DNA from: Crocinitomicaceae bacterium | GTDB lineage: Bacteria > Bacteroidota > Bacteroidia > Flavobacteriales_G > Salibacteraceae | NCBI GenBank assembly: GCA_002713215.1 | Contig: PAVO01000019.1 | Location: 558,001 to 622,000 of the forward strand | Length of the DNA: 64,000 nt | Reading direction: 5' to 3' | Part shown: in pieces, positions 25,955-35,446 of the stretch | How the letters are laid out: every line of letters begins with the position of its first letter | How positions within the stretch are numbered: the stretch's first letter is position 1 | Notes under the pieces: model-generated | Database searches by the model: none | Seen by the model: only the letters and a program-made list of their open reading frames with translations | Told to the model about the DNA's origin: nothing | Made by a program: the position numbers and the translations under genes

Positions 25955-27338
25955 CTCCCAGTGCTTTGTATAGAGCCACGTATGAGTTGTTTAAATTTTG
26001 CCGGGTATTTATTTGTTGAAGTTGTGCCTCAAATGCTTGTCGCTGCTGTTCCAGGTATTCCAAATAACTGGTTACTCCTTTGTCATACCTAAGTTTAGAA
26101 AGGTTTTGAGCGTTAAGAGCAGCTTTAACGTGGTACTCTCGAGCTATGAGTTCTTTTTTGTAGGTTTCTATCTTGATCAAAGCATCCTCAACATCTTTAA
26201 ACGCTATCAATACCGTTTGTTCATAGGCCAGAACTGCCTTTTCAGTTTTAACTCGTTCAACTTCAACGCGTCTTTTATTTTTTCCAAAGTGAAATAAGGG
26301 GGCTGCAAGATTTGCTCCTGCATTCCAGGCCAATCCACCGGCAGTCAAACCGGTTAGTTCATTGCTGGCAATTCCCAATAGTCCTGTAAGACTAATGGAG
26401 GGGAATCGTGCTGCCTGTGCTGCTCCAACCAAAGCATTTTGCGAAACAATATTTTGTTCGGCAAGAAGTATATCCGGCCTTCTATTAAGTAGTTGGGAAG
26501 GTAATCCTGTTGGAATTTCAGGGATTTTTGCCATTTCCCCACTTCCAGGTAAGTTTTCAATCTTTTTACTGGTTGTACCCAACAACAGCCCAAGCCGGTT
26601 TTCAGTTAGGGCAATGCGCCTTTCATAAACAGGAACAGCGCTTGCTGCAATTGCTTTCTGAATTTGTGCCTGATTTAGGTCAATTTCAGGAATAATGCCC
26701 TGGTCAAACCTTTCCTGGATAATGAGCAAGGAACTATCCCGGGTATCCAGCGTCTGTTTCGCTATTTCGTAGTTGGCCTTATTTCCTTGCAATTCAAAGT
26801 AGGTGGTTGTAACCTGGCTAATTAATGTAAGTTGGATGGATTGAAACGCATACTTAGTTCCTAAATAATCGGCCTTTGCCGATTCGTTTAACCTTCGGTA
26901 TTTTCCCCAGAAGTCAATTTCCCAAGTAACGCTTCCCGCGCCATACCAGCTCGTGTTGGCACCATCAGTCAAAAAACCTGAATAGTTCCCTCGATTAATA
27001 TTTCCTTTAACATCGAACTCCGGCAGAATTTCTGCTTTTTGAATGTTATATGCCAGTTCAGCCTGTTCAATGTTTTTTATAGCCGTTTGCACTTCCCGGT
27101 TATTCTCCAAGGCAATGTTTACTAACGTGTCAAGAATAGGGTCTTTAAAGAGTTCCCACCATCTAAGTCCATTGCTGTCCAGTGTGGCCAGGCTATCTGC
27201 TGAAGTAACAGCAATAAGACTGTCATTCGAGAATCGAAAAGTAGAATCACTTTTGATTTCCGCCTTTTCGAAGTTCTTGCCCATCTTACAGGATGAGAAG
27301 GTGATCAGCAAAATCAATATGGCAATTAAAACCCTCAT
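25935..27338 (-). CDS. RND efflux outer-membrane channel, NodT/TolC family lipoprotein
   Basis: A 467-residue outer-membrane factor. The signal ends TFSSC (Cys17, lipid anchor). Two long alpha-hairpin repeats typical of TolC proteins are visible (ALENNREVQTAIKNIEQAEL and LNQAQIQKAIAASAVPVYER in the first half, ALVGAAQAARFPSISLTGLL and VLIAFKDVEDALIKIETYK in the second). It ends VALYKALGGGW, the hallmark of NodT-type efflux channels. With the adaptor and pump upstream it forms a tripartite export duct across the envelope. Its start overlaps the pump gene by 4 bp, and its end overlaps the aminopeptidase frame. Confidence 0.95.
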   Translation of the reverse strand: MRVLIAILILLITFSSCKMGKNFEKAEIKSDSTFRFSNDSLIAVTSADSLATLDSNGLRWWELFKDPILDTLVNIALENNREVQTAIKNIEQAELAYNIQKAEILPEFDVKGNINRGNYSGFLTDGANTSWYGAGSVTWEIDFWGKYRRLNESAKADYLGTKYAFQSIQLTLISQVTTTYFELQGNKANYEIAKQTLDTRDSSLLIIQERFDQGIIPEIDLNQAQIQKAIAASAVPVYERRIALTENRLGLLLGTTSKKIENLPGSGEMAKIPEIPTGLPSQLLNRRPDILLAEQNIVSQNALVGAAQAARFPSISLTGLLGIASNELTGLTAGGLAWNAGANLAAPLFHFGKNKRRVEVERVKTEKAVLAYEQTVLIAFKDVEDALIKIETYKKELIAREYHVKAALNAQNLSKLRYDKGVTSYLEYLEQQRQAFEAQLQQINTRQNLNNSYVALYKALGGGWPKP

Positions 27339-30300
27339 TCGTCTGCAGTTGTATTTGTATTCAACGCTGATTGTTCCCTTTTTTCCTCGTATTTACCCAG
27401 TTTACCGATTAAAATAAACAGCATGGGGTAGAGCAGAACACCCATAATCGTAGCCAGGGTCATTCCTCCTAATAGTGCCATTCCCATTACTTTTCTTGCT
27501 TCGGCTCCGGAACCGGTTGCAACTACCAATGGAAATACGCCAAAAATGAACGAAAATGCTGTCATTAAAATGGGTCTAAATCGAGATTTAGCAGCCTTCA
27601 TAGCCGCTTCGAATAAGGATAGGCCTTTTTGAAACTCCTCATTGGCAAATTCTACAATAAGTATTGCATTCTTAGCTGCCATACCTATGAGCATTACAAA
27701 TGAGACCTGGGCAAATATGTTGTTTTCAAAAGTGGGGCTAAACAACCTACCAACCCAGAGAAAGATTAATGCGCCAAAAATGGCAAATGGGGTTCCCAAT
27801 AGAATACTAAATGGTAGCGACCAACTTTCGTACTGTGCGGCAAGAATCAGGAACACAAAAACCAGGGAAAAGGTTAAGATTATTCCCAGGGACCCTGATG
27901 CTTTCTTTTCCTGAAAAGACATGGCATTCCAACTGTAACTCATGCCATCAGGCAGCGTTTCTTTCGCAACTTCTTCCAATGCTTCCATAGCCTCTGCGGA
28001 GGTGTATCCGGCAGCAGGGCTACCCGTAACTTCTACTGAACGATACAGATTAAACCTATTGGTATAGTCCGGCCCGGAAATGGGTTCAATGTCAACAATG
28101 GTAGCCAGTGGAACCATATCTCCATCTTTATTCTTTACAAAGAAATTGGAGATCTGTTTTTCATCAACGCGGTATTCTGGCTCTGCCTGAATATAAGTTT
28201 TATACAGTCGGCCAAAACGTGTGAAATCATTGACGTAACTTCCCCCCATAAATGCACCAATGGTGGTATACAAATCATTAAGTGATACACCCAGTTTTAA
28301 GGCCTTTTCCTTGTTTACATTCATAAAGCGCTGAGGTACATCAGCCTGGAAGGAAGAGAATGCTCTTCCAATTTCCGGCCTGGCATTAGCAGCTGCAATA
28401 AACTTACCCGCATGGGCAGCAAGGTACTGAGGAGTTTCTCCTCGTTGATCCTGAATCATTATACTAAACCCTGAACCATTTCCGAGACCAGGGATGGCTG
28501 GTGGGCCAAAAGAAAAAGCTTGTGCCCCTTTAATTTTCTTAGCCAGTTTTACATTTATCTCTCCAATGAGGTCTTCGGCTGTTTTGTCTCTTTCACTCCA
28601 ATCGATCAGTGACACAAACATGAAACCTATATTGGGTGTTTTTGTTCCGTTAGCGAGCATATTAAACCCGGTAGCATTGGTTATATACTCAACTTCCGGA
28701 ATTTCCATTAAAATATCTTCCACCTGACTGGACATTTCGTCCGATCGCTGCAAGGATGAGGCATTAGGTAACTGAAAGTTTACATAGAGGTAGCCCATGT
28801 CCTCTTCCGGGATAAACCCTCCTGGAACCAACTTGCCAAAAACTCCGGCCAGCACGGTAAAAATTATAATATATAGAAAGCCTCTTGTTGCCTTTCTGGA
28901 AATGATACTCGTAATGCTCATATACGAGTCGGTAGACTTGTTCATTCCCTTATTGAAAACATCGAAGAACTTGCCTAATGGACCGCCAATGGGCTCTGGT
29001 TTTTTAAGCAATAAACTACAGAGTGCAGGGCTCAAGGTAAGCGCATTTACCGAAGAAACTAAAACGGATACCACAATGGTAATGGCAAATTGTTGGTAGA
29101 GGAGACCTGTTATACCAGCCATTCCGGCAACCGGAATAAACACGGCAACCAGAACAAGTGTGGTTGCAATTACCGGTGCGGTTACCTTGCGCATAGCATC
29201 CAAGGTAGCTTCCTTGGTGGTCATACCTGCTGCAATATTTACCTGCACGGCCTCAACCACTACAATGGCATCGTCAACCACAATACCAATGGCAAGCACC
29301 AACCCCAGAAGGGAAAGTACATTAATGGTAAACCCAAGTAAGGGAAAGAAAATAAATGCTCCAACCAACGAAACGGGAATTGCCAGGCAAGGAATTAACG
29401 TGGCTCGCCAATCCTGAATAAAAATAAATACAACAAGGACCACGAGAAGCAGTGCTATAATAAGGGTTACCACAATATCCCGAATTCCAGCGGTAATAGG
29501 TGCGGTAGAATCAAGAGAAACACTGTAATCTACACTTTCCGGAAAGCCCCCTTTTAAGCGTTCCATTTCGTTTTTTACATTTTCTGCAAGTTCCACTGCA
29601 TTTGATCCCGGTGCTTGATAAACTCCAATTACGGCACAAGTCTCTTTATTTAGGCGAGTTATCATTTGATAAGTCTCAACACCAAGATTAATCGTGGCAA
29701 TATCCTTTAATTTAACCTGTGAGCCATTTTCTTTTGTTCGAATTACGATTTCACCAAAGGCCTCGGGAGAGCTAAATCGCTCAGGTAATCTTACCGTATA
29801 AGTAAATTCTGTTCCAGGGGGAGAAGGCTCTGCGCCAAACTTTCCACCTGGTACAATCATGTTTTGTTCGTTGATGGCATTCATTATTTCAGGAACGGTA
29901 ATTCCCAGGTGCGAAAGCCTGTCTGGTTTAACCCAAATCCTCATGGAGTAGTTAGCCGCACCAATTACATCAACACGACCAACACCTTTAATTCTTGATA
30001 ATTGATCTTTTATGTTGATTAGTGCATAATTGCCCAGAAAATCCTGATCGTATCTTCCATCTGACGTTAAGGAAACCAGCATCAGAATATTGGGTAATGA
30101 TTTCATGGTGGTAACACCATATTTAGTTACAGCAGCTGGTAGTTTGGCACTTGCAGCTGAAACCCGGTTTTGTGCCAATACCGTGTTCATATCCGGGTCG
30201 GTACCTACATCAAAACATATGTCAATGACCATACTACCATCATTGGAATTGGTTGAGGTCATATAAAGCATATTGTCTACACCATTAATCTCCTGTTCCA

Positions 30301-30505
30301 GGGGTGCAGCAACGGACTCTTCAACATTGGTTGCATTTGCTCCCGTGTAGGTTGCACGTACCTGTACAACGGGTGGTGTTAGATTCGGGTATTGTTCAAT
30401 GGGTAGGCCGATCATGGAAACGGCACCAACAATTACAATAACTATAGCTATTACAATTGCCACAATTGGCCTATGCACAAAGAAATTCCCCTTATTCTCC
30501 GACAT
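27335..30505 (-). CDS. RND multidrug efflux pump, HAE1 (AcrB-like) family
   Basis: A 1056-residue inner-membrane pump of normal AcrB length with 12 predicted membrane helices and two large periplasmic loops. The proton-relay Asp pair is in AIGIVVDDAIVVVEAV (about 405-420), and the matching Lys is in MLIGMAAKNAILIVEF (about 945-960). The N-terminus FFVHRPIVAIVIAIVIVIVG and the early LPIEQYPNLTPP are standard for the family, as is GVGRVDVIGAANYSMRIWV. It exports hydrophobic and amphiphilic toxins using the proton gradient. It lies 5 bp behind the adaptor gene and overlaps the outer-membrane channel gene by 4 bp, so all three are one operon. Confidence 0.97.
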   Translation of the reverse strand: MSENKGNFFVHRPIVAIVIAIVIVIVGAVSMIGLPIEQYPNLTPPVVQVRATYTGANATNVEESVAAPLEQEINGVDNMLYMTSTNSNDGSMVIDICFDVGTDPDMNTVLAQNRVSAASAKLPAAVTKYGVTTMKSLPNILMLVSLTSDGRYDQDFLGNYALINIKDQLSRIKGVGRVDVIGAANYSMRIWVKPDRLSHLGITVPEIMNAINEQNMIVPGGKFGAEPSPPGTEFTYTVRLPERFSSPEAFGEIVIRTKENGSQVKLKDIATINLGVETYQMITRLNKETCAVIGVYQAPGSNAVELAENVKNEMERLKGGFPESVDYSVSLDSTAPITAGIRDIVVTLIIALLLVVLVVFIFIQDWRATLIPCLAIPVSLVGAFIFFPLLGFTINVLSLLGLVLAIGIVVDDAIVVVEAVQVNIAAGMTTKEATLDAMRKVTAPVIATTLVLVAVFIPVAGMAGITGLLYQQFAITIVVSVLVSSVNALTLSPALCSLLLKKPEPIGGPLGKFFDVFNKGMNKSTDSYMSITSIISRKATRGFLYIIIFTVLAGVFGKLVPGGFIPEEDMGYLYVNFQLPNASSLQRSDEMSSQVEDILMEIPEVEYITNATGFNMLANGTKTPNIGFMFVSLIDWSERDKTAEDLIGEINVKLAKKIKGAQAFSFGPPAIPGLGNGSGFSIMIQDQRGETPQYLAAHAGKFIAAANARPEIGRAFSSFQADVPQRFMNVNKEKALKLGVSLNDLYTTIGAFMGGSYVNDFTRFGRLYKTYIQAEPEYRVDEKQISNFFVKNKDGDMVPLATIVDIEPISGPDYTNRFNLYRSVEVTGSPAAGYTSAEAMEALEEVAKETLPDGMSYSWNAMSFQEKKASGSLGIILTFSLVFVFLILAAQYESWSLPFSILLGTPFAIFGALIFLWVGRLFSPTFENNIFAQVSFVMLIGMAAKNAILIVEFANEEFQKGLSLFEAAMKAAKSRFRPILMTAFSFIFGVFPLVVATGSGAEARKVMGMALLGGMTLATIMGVLLYPMLFILIGKLGKYEEKREQSALNTNTTADE

Positions 30506-30510
30506 ATCCT

Positions 30511-31656
30511 TTATTGCTTTTTGGTTCGGCTTTCGAATGATCCTTCAACCGGATTTATTTTCATTCCGCTTTTTACTTGTTGAATGGCGTCTAAAACCAC
30601 TTTGTCACCAGCGGTTAGTCCCTCTCCTACCAATATTAAATCTCCCCTATGATCATCGATTTTGATCTGACGAGATTCAACCATGTTTGAGTCGTTTACA
30701 ACATAAACCGAATACTTGCCTTGTAATTCCTGAGCACATTTTTGTGGGATTAATAAACCTCCCTCAACGTTTTTCATTTTGATTTGCACCTTGGCATACT
30801 GACCAGGTCGTAGAATTTTATCGGGATTTGGAAATGATGCCTGGACCAGCATGGAACCAGTCATTGCATCGACTTCTCTATTGACAAAATCTACCTTTCC
30901 TTTATGCCTGTGCATGCTTCCATCAGAAAGAATCAGGGAAAGTTCGACGTGATCTTCTTCAGAAGTATCACGCTCGTTTTTTCGTTTTTCCGTTTCACGA
31001 GCAATCTGAAGGTATTCCGATTCCGTTAGGAAAAAATTGACTCTGACATTGGAAATTTTAGAAACAGTATTAAGGATTACGGGATTAGGTTCTTTACCTA
31101 CAAACTCCCCAACTTTAGCTTGAGTTTGTCCAATTAACCCATCAATTGGTGACATTATTTTGCAATAACCCAAATTAATTTCGGCCATAGTTACATTAGC
31201 TTGAGCTGCGTCAACAGCAGCTCTTGATGCTTCGGCCTGAGCTTTGGTTGCATCGTAATCGCTTTGACTTACCGCCTTCGTTTTTATCAGGTCTTCATAC
31301 CTTACCAATTCATTTTCGGCACGAACCAATTCTGTTTTAGCTTCCGCAAGTCTACTTTTTTGAGCAGCCACCTCTGCCATGTACGGTTGTGGGTCGATAC
31401 TATATAAAAGTTGATCTTTAGTAACCCGGTTACCTTCATCGAAATGGATGCCTTCTAAAAAACCATTAACCCTTGCACGGATCGGAATATCAACGTATCC
31501 ATAGACCTGCCCTACAAAATCTCTGTAAATAGGGACATCCGCTACTTCCACTGCTACAACTTTAATGTCAGGAATCGGTTTCTTTTTGGCCTTATCTTCT
31601 GAAGAACAGGAGAAGAATAATAGCACAACACATAAGTGGAGTAGTAGCGATTTCAT
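30511..31656 (-). CDS. RND efflux periplasmic adaptor (membrane fusion protein)
   Basis: A 381-residue lipoprotein adaptor (signal ending LLFFSC, Cys17). The domain order is that of AcrA: a lipoyl half (DFVGQVYGYVDIPIRARVNG, FDEGNRVTKDQLLYSIDP), an alpha-hairpin (about 85-150, rich in Ala/Glu/Lys), the second lipoyl half (INLGYCKIMSPIDGLIGQTQ), a beta-barrel, and a membrane-proximal domain ending IQQVKSGMKINPV. It links the AcrB-like pump to the NodT-like channel. It is first in the operon; the region upstream (31657-31830) has no convincing promoter box. Confidence 0.95.
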   Translation of the reverse strand: MKSLLLHLCVVLLFFSCSSEDKAKKKPIPDIKVVAVEVADVPIYRDFVGQVYGYVDIPIRARVNGFLEGIHFDEGNRVTKDQLLYSIDPQPYMAEVAAQKSRLAEAKTELVRAENELVRYEDLIKTKAVSQSDYDATKAQAEASRAAVDAAQANVTMAEINLGYCKIMSPIDGLIGQTQAKVGEFVGKEPNPVILNTVSKISNVRVNFFLTESEYLQIARETEKRKNERDTSEEDHVELSLILSDGSMHRHKGKVDFVNREVDAMTGSMLVQASFPNPDKILRPGQYAKVQIKMKNVEGGLLIPQKCAQELQGKYSVYVVNDSNMVESRQIKIDDHRGDLILVGEGLTAGDKVVLDAIQQVKSGMKINPVEGSFESRTKKQ

Positions 31657-31830
31657 AAACGGGGTTTATTTTGTACAAAGAAATAATAATCTAGGAATGG
31701 ATAACACTCCTCTGTTATTCAGGTAATAATTTCGATGTATAGTTACTTTAAATAGATTTCTATACTCGATATTTCTCAATTTTCCGAATACGCTATAATT
31801 TATTATTTTAGGCTGCTCAAACGCCCTAAC

Positions 31831-32301
31831 GTGATTAAATTCAGGTTTCTGCACTTGTTAATTTGGTTTGCTCTTGTAGGTTTTTCCTGCTCTTCTTTAA
31901 AGACTACGAAAAGCACCAAGGGAGGCAAGGGATCACCAGATATAACCTTATTGAGAGCAACTGTTACTCCATGGAGTTCAGGGATTAAGAAAGATAATAA
32001 CGGTGAAGATTATAAGATTTCGGTTGTGTTAAATCAGGATTCGATTTCGTTGGAGTCTATGTGTGTAAAAGGAACCTTTTTGGATTTAAAATATGCCCGA
32101 AATGGACAATTCTTGGGCAAAGAAAATCCATTATTTAAGAGTGATACAATTTCAATTACCGCATCCTATGATTTCTCCAGAGATCAAAAAAAATGTAAGA
32201 TATCAAGTGAAGAAGGATATTTAAACTTTACGCTTGATGGGATGTCCAAAATATTAATAATTAGATCATTTGTTAAACAAGAGGCTTTGCGCAAGCCATA
32301 A
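31831..32301 (+). CDS. Lipoprotein of unknown function
   Basis: A 156-residue protein starting at GTG (31831). The signal is hydrophobic, ending FSC (about residue 20). A Lys/Ser/Gly-rich linker (TTKSTKGGKGS) leads into a single beta-rich domain of about 115 residues (ITLLRATVTPWSSGIKKD, ISVVLNQDSISLESMCVKGT, SITASYDFSRDQ). No family is recognised. It begins divergently from the efflux operon, and its stop is 13 bp before the BNR-repeat T9SS protein, so the two may be co-transcribed. Confidence 0.6.
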   Translation: MIKFRFLHLLIWFALVGFSCSSLKTTKSTKGGKGSPDITLLRATVTPWSSGIKKDNNGEDYKISVVLNQDSISLESMCVKGTFLDLKYARNGQFLGKENPLFKSDTISITASYDFSRDQKKCKISSEEGYLNFTLDGMSKILIIRSFVKQEALRKP

Positions 32302-32314
32302 ATTAAATCCACTT

Positions 32315-34909
32315 ATGAATAGAATAGTATTAATCGCAGTATCAATTTTCTTTGCCAATTTGGTGAATGCCCAAGAATGGAAGAATGAGATTCCCAGTAA
32401 AAAGGACCTTAAGTTTCAGGATGTTCAGCAGGCCTATTACACCTTCTTTGAAAACCACCCGGAGTTGGATGGTAGAAAGGGAAATGGTCAAAAACAGTTT
32501 AAACGGTGGGAATGGTATTGGAAAGCCCGGGTACATCCCGATGGTACTTTTCCTAAAAACGGTGAGCATTGGTACAACTGGCAGGAGTATTTAAAGGCAT
32601 ACCCGGATGCCGGGAGTAGATCCACATTAAGCAAGACCTGGAAGTCTTTAGGACCAGACAAAGTTCCTAAACCGGAAGAGGGGGAAGGAATTGGTAGAAT
32701 TAACAGCGTTGTTTTTCACCCAAGTGATGCCAATACTTTTTGGGTATGTACTCCTGCAGGTGGTCTGTGGAAAACGATCGATAATGGAAAGACCTGGACA
32801 ACCAATACGGATAACATGCCGGTATTGGGTGTTAGTGACATGGCTATCCACCCAACGGATCCTGATACAATGTGGATTGTAACCGGAGATGGAGATTTTG
32901 GTAATGGATTGAGCAATTTTGGAAATGAAGCTGAAGGTGATACTAAGAGTCTTGGGATTTTTATGTCATCAAACGGAGGAGCTACCTGGGCTAATGTATA
33001 TTCTACTCAATACAAGGATGGTGTTACCATGAGAAGAATATTGGTGAATAAGAATGACCCACAATATCTATATGCTGCCACCAGTCAGGGAATATTAGCA
33101 AGTAACAACTATGGAACAAGTTGGTCGAATGTACAGGCAGGACATTTTTTGGATTTGGAGTTTCACCCTTCAAACGATGACATATTATACGCAAGTACTT
33201 ATAATGAAAATGGGGGAGCAGCGATATACAGAACAACCGATGGTGGTTCTAACTGGAATATGGTTGCTAGCGACAGTGCAGCGGACCGAATTAATATTGA
33301 AGTTACGCCGGCAGATACCAGTGCGGTTCTAGCCGTTGCCAGTGAAATGGGAAGTACTGCATTTAGAGGTTTGTTTGGGTCCTCCGATGAAGGTGCCAAT
33401 TGGACCGAATTGGCTAATCAAGATGACATTGGGAACTTGTTGGGTTGGGAAACGGATAGAAGTGATGCAAGTGGCCAGGGCAATTATGATTTGGCCCTAG
33501 TAGTTGATCCAACAGATGAAGATGTGTTTTATGTAGGGGGTATTTCTACCTGGAAAACTACTGATGGTGGAAGTAATTGGAGCATTGCAAACTGGTGGTC
33601 GACAGATACTACGCCCGTTGTACATGCGGACAAGCATTTCCTAACTTATCACCCTTTAAGGCCAGGTGAACTTTATGAGTGTAACGATGGTGGAATCTGG
33701 AGAACCAAAGATGGAGGAAATACCTGGGAGAGTCTGTGTGATGGTTTGGCCATTAGCCAAATTTATGACCTGGCAAATTCACAGGCAGATGTTTCTCATG
33801 TGGTTATAGGATTACAGGATTGTGGTTCCAAGGAACTTAAGTCGGGTACATGGAAGGATATTAATTCTGGAGATGGAGTAACATGCGCCATTGACGATAA
33901 AAACAAATACGTTTATTCTACTTATGTTCAAGGTCAGTTGGACCGAACCGATGCGCAAGGAACAAGAGTCTCGGTATATCAAAATATTGGGCATTCAGGA
34001 ACTCCAAAACCAGCTTGGATGACACCCTTTGCTTTGGACGCAGTAAACCCCTCAATTGTTTACATTGCTTATGAGGAGATTTACAAAAGTACTGACAGCG
34101 GGGACAATTGGACTAAGTTCAGTAACACGCAAAAAACAGCAGCAATAGAGTATTATTCGGTATCTGCGGTTACCTCCAGCGTTCAACTTATTGGGGGGCC
34201 GCAGGAAATAATGATCTCTACAGATGAAGCCAAAACTTTTAAGGATATTATAAGTGGGCTTCCCAACGCTAAAGCAAACCTTAGTTCTATTTATTGCAGC
34301 CCTTCCGATATAAACAACATCTATGTTACTTTTTCTGGTTTTGAAGGGGGTGATAAGGTGTATTTTTCCAGTAATCAAGGTACGTCGTGGACAAACATTA
34401 CCGGTACAGGACTTCCTAATGTCCCAGCCAATACTTTAATTGAAGATCCTGCAAGTGGTGATTTATATCTAGGTACTGATGTAGGCGTGTTTTTAAGAGA
34501 AAGTTCTGCAACTGCCTGGAAAAAATTTGGAGATAAGTTGCCTGTAGTTCCAGTTACGGCTTTTGCAATACACTCTGGAACGTCAATGCTAAGAGCAGGC
34601 ACTTACGGAAGAGGAGTTTGGGAATCGGAACTTAATACTAAGGGAGTTAGTGAGGTATCGGAGATTCCGAATGACGACGGTAGCGTACTTCAGGTGTATC
34701 CAAACCCTGGAAATGGATATGTGACAATTAAAGCAGATAAGGAAGTTGACGGGTTTGCAGTATATAATTACTCCGGAGAACTATTAAACAGTTATCAGTT
34801 GGAAAATGTGTCTATAGATTTAAATCTATCACACCTTCCGGCTGGAGTGTATTTCATTGGCGCAAATGGATTACAGTTTCAAGAATTCACTCGTTATATA
34901 AAGCAATAA
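32315..34909 (+). CDS. Sortilin/BNR-repeat surface protein with T9SS sorting domain
   Basis: An 864-residue exported protein. I start at ATG 32315, which opens a clean signal peptide (NRIVLIAVSIFFANLVNAQ); the frame is open upstream to 32270 but that part has no signal character. Repeated Asp-box/BNR blades are clear: GGLWKTIDNGKTWTTN, GIFMSSNGGATWANV, AIYRTTDGGSNWNMV, GIWRTKDGGNTWESL, IYKSTDSGDNWTKF and VYFSSNQGTSWTNI. These form one or two VPS10/sortilin-like propellers. The tail VLQVYPNPGNGYVTI...YNYSGELLNSY...LPAGVYFIG...YIKQ is a type A T9SS sorting domain. The role is unknown; related proteins are often labelled glycosyl hydrolase without proof. Confidence 0.88.
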   Translation: MNRIVLIAVSIFFANLVNAQEWKNEIPSKKDLKFQDVQQAYYTFFENHPELDGRKGNGQKQFKRWEWYWKARVHPDGTFPKNGEHWYNWQEYLKAYPDAGSRSTLSKTWKSLGPDKVPKPEEGEGIGRINSVVFHPSDANTFWVCTPAGGLWKTIDNGKTWTTNTDNMPVLGVSDMAIHPTDPDTMWIVTGDGDFGNGLSNFGNEAEGDTKSLGIFMSSNGGATWANVYSTQYKDGVTMRRILVNKNDPQYLYAATSQGILASNNYGTSWSNVQAGHFLDLEFHPSNDDILYASTYNENGGAAIYRTTDGGSNWNMVASDSAADRINIEVTPADTSAVLAVASEMGSTAFRGLFGSSDEGANWTELANQDDIGNLLGWETDRSDASGQGNYDLALVVDPTDEDVFYVGGISTWKTTDGGSNWSIANWWSTDTTPVVHADKHFLTYHPLRPGELYECNDGGIWRTKDGGNTWESLCDGLAISQIYDLANSQADVSHVVIGLQDCGSKELKSGTWKDINSGDGVTCAIDDKNKYVYSTYVQGQLDRTDAQGTRVSVYQNIGHSGTPKPAWMTPFALDAVNPSIVYIAYEEIYKSTDSGDNWTKFSNTQKTAAIEYYSVSAVTSSVQLIGGPQEIMISTDEAKTFKDIISGLPNAKANLSSIYCSPSDINNIYVTFSGFEGGDKVYFSSNQGTSWTNITGTGLPNVPANTLIEDPASGDLYLGTDVGVFLRESSATAWKKFGDKLPVVPVTAFAIHSGTSMLRAGTYGRGVWESELNTKGVSEVSEIPNDDGSVLQVYPNPGNGYVTIKADKEVDGFAVYNYSGELLNSYQLENVSIDLNLSHLPAGVYFIGANGLQFQEFTRYIKQ

Positions 34910-34923
34910 AAATGCAATAGTTT

Positions 34924-34957
34924 ATCGATCCGGAATAATCGGATCGATAGACCTTTT
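34924..34957 (+). terminator. Hairpin terminator after BNR-repeat gene
   Basis: ATCGATCCG (34924-34932) pairs perfectly with CGGATCGAT (34940-34948), with a T-rich run a few bases later (34953 on). Confidence 0.65.
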
Positions 34958-35014
34958 TATAATGGCCGACCTTCTGATTTAACTATTGTGATGGAATTGG
35001 GAGTTTGTGCATTC

Positions 35015-35341
35015 TCAAAAAAGAAAGCTTGTCCCAGTAGCCCCGTTGCAATTTAATCTTCCCTGGGTTATATGAAAGAAGCCGCAACCCTTAAGCCCTA
35101 ATGGATCTTTCCATTCCAGGATAACCCACTCTCCATCCTCAAAAATATGTTCGGGAATACAAACCATTTCAGTAGAATTAAACTCTGAAAAGAACATTTC
35201 TTCGATGGCCTGTTTGCCAATTACGGGTTCGTTGGCCACCTGATGATTTATGGCATCATCGTGGTAGAAATCGGCAAGTTTTTTTGCATTTGCCTGGTTA
35301 AAGGCGTCTACCCATTTTTCAACTAAAGCTTTGGGATTCAT
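35015..35341 (-). CDS. SnoaL / NTF2-like fold protein
   Basis: A 108-residue protein with the small cone-shaped alpha+beta fold of the SnoaL/NTF2 family. An opening helix LVEKWVDAFNQANAKKLADF is followed by YHDDAINHQVANEPVIGKQA and IEEMF. Strands then read HIFEDGEWVILEWKD and GCGFFHITQGRLN. The first helix and the 'Y.dDa..' turn are typical. Members include steroid isomerase-like enzymes and small-molecule binding proteins; no substrate is implied. The ATG at 35341 follows a TAAATTTG -7 box about 75 bp upstream. Confidence 0.75.
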   Translation of the reverse strand: MNPKALVEKWVDAFNQANAKKLADFYHDDAINHQVANEPVIGKQAIEEMFFSEFNSTEMVCIPEHIFEDGEWVILEWKDPLGLKGCGFFHITQGRLNCNGATGTSFLF

Positions 35342-35416
35342 TGTACAACCTATTAGGGGTATTTCTTGATCATTCTTTTATGATTATCCATTTGACCATC
35401 TAAACATATTCTCACT

Positions 35417-35424
35417 CAAATTTA
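35417..35424 (-). promoter_or_regulatory. -7 promoter box for SnoaL-like gene
   Basis: The bottom strand reads TAAATTTG, matching TAnnTTTG, leaving a leader of about 70 nt. No clear -33 element. Confidence 0.35.
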
Positions 35425-35446
35425 CGACACACATGGATTGGTATAG

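Noticed and set aside
31666-31854. A 62-codon bottom-strand frame in the gap upstream of the efflux adaptor
   Set aside because: It has no start context or recognisable domain, and overlaps the start of the divergent lipoprotein gene. The gap more likely holds promoters I cannot resolve.
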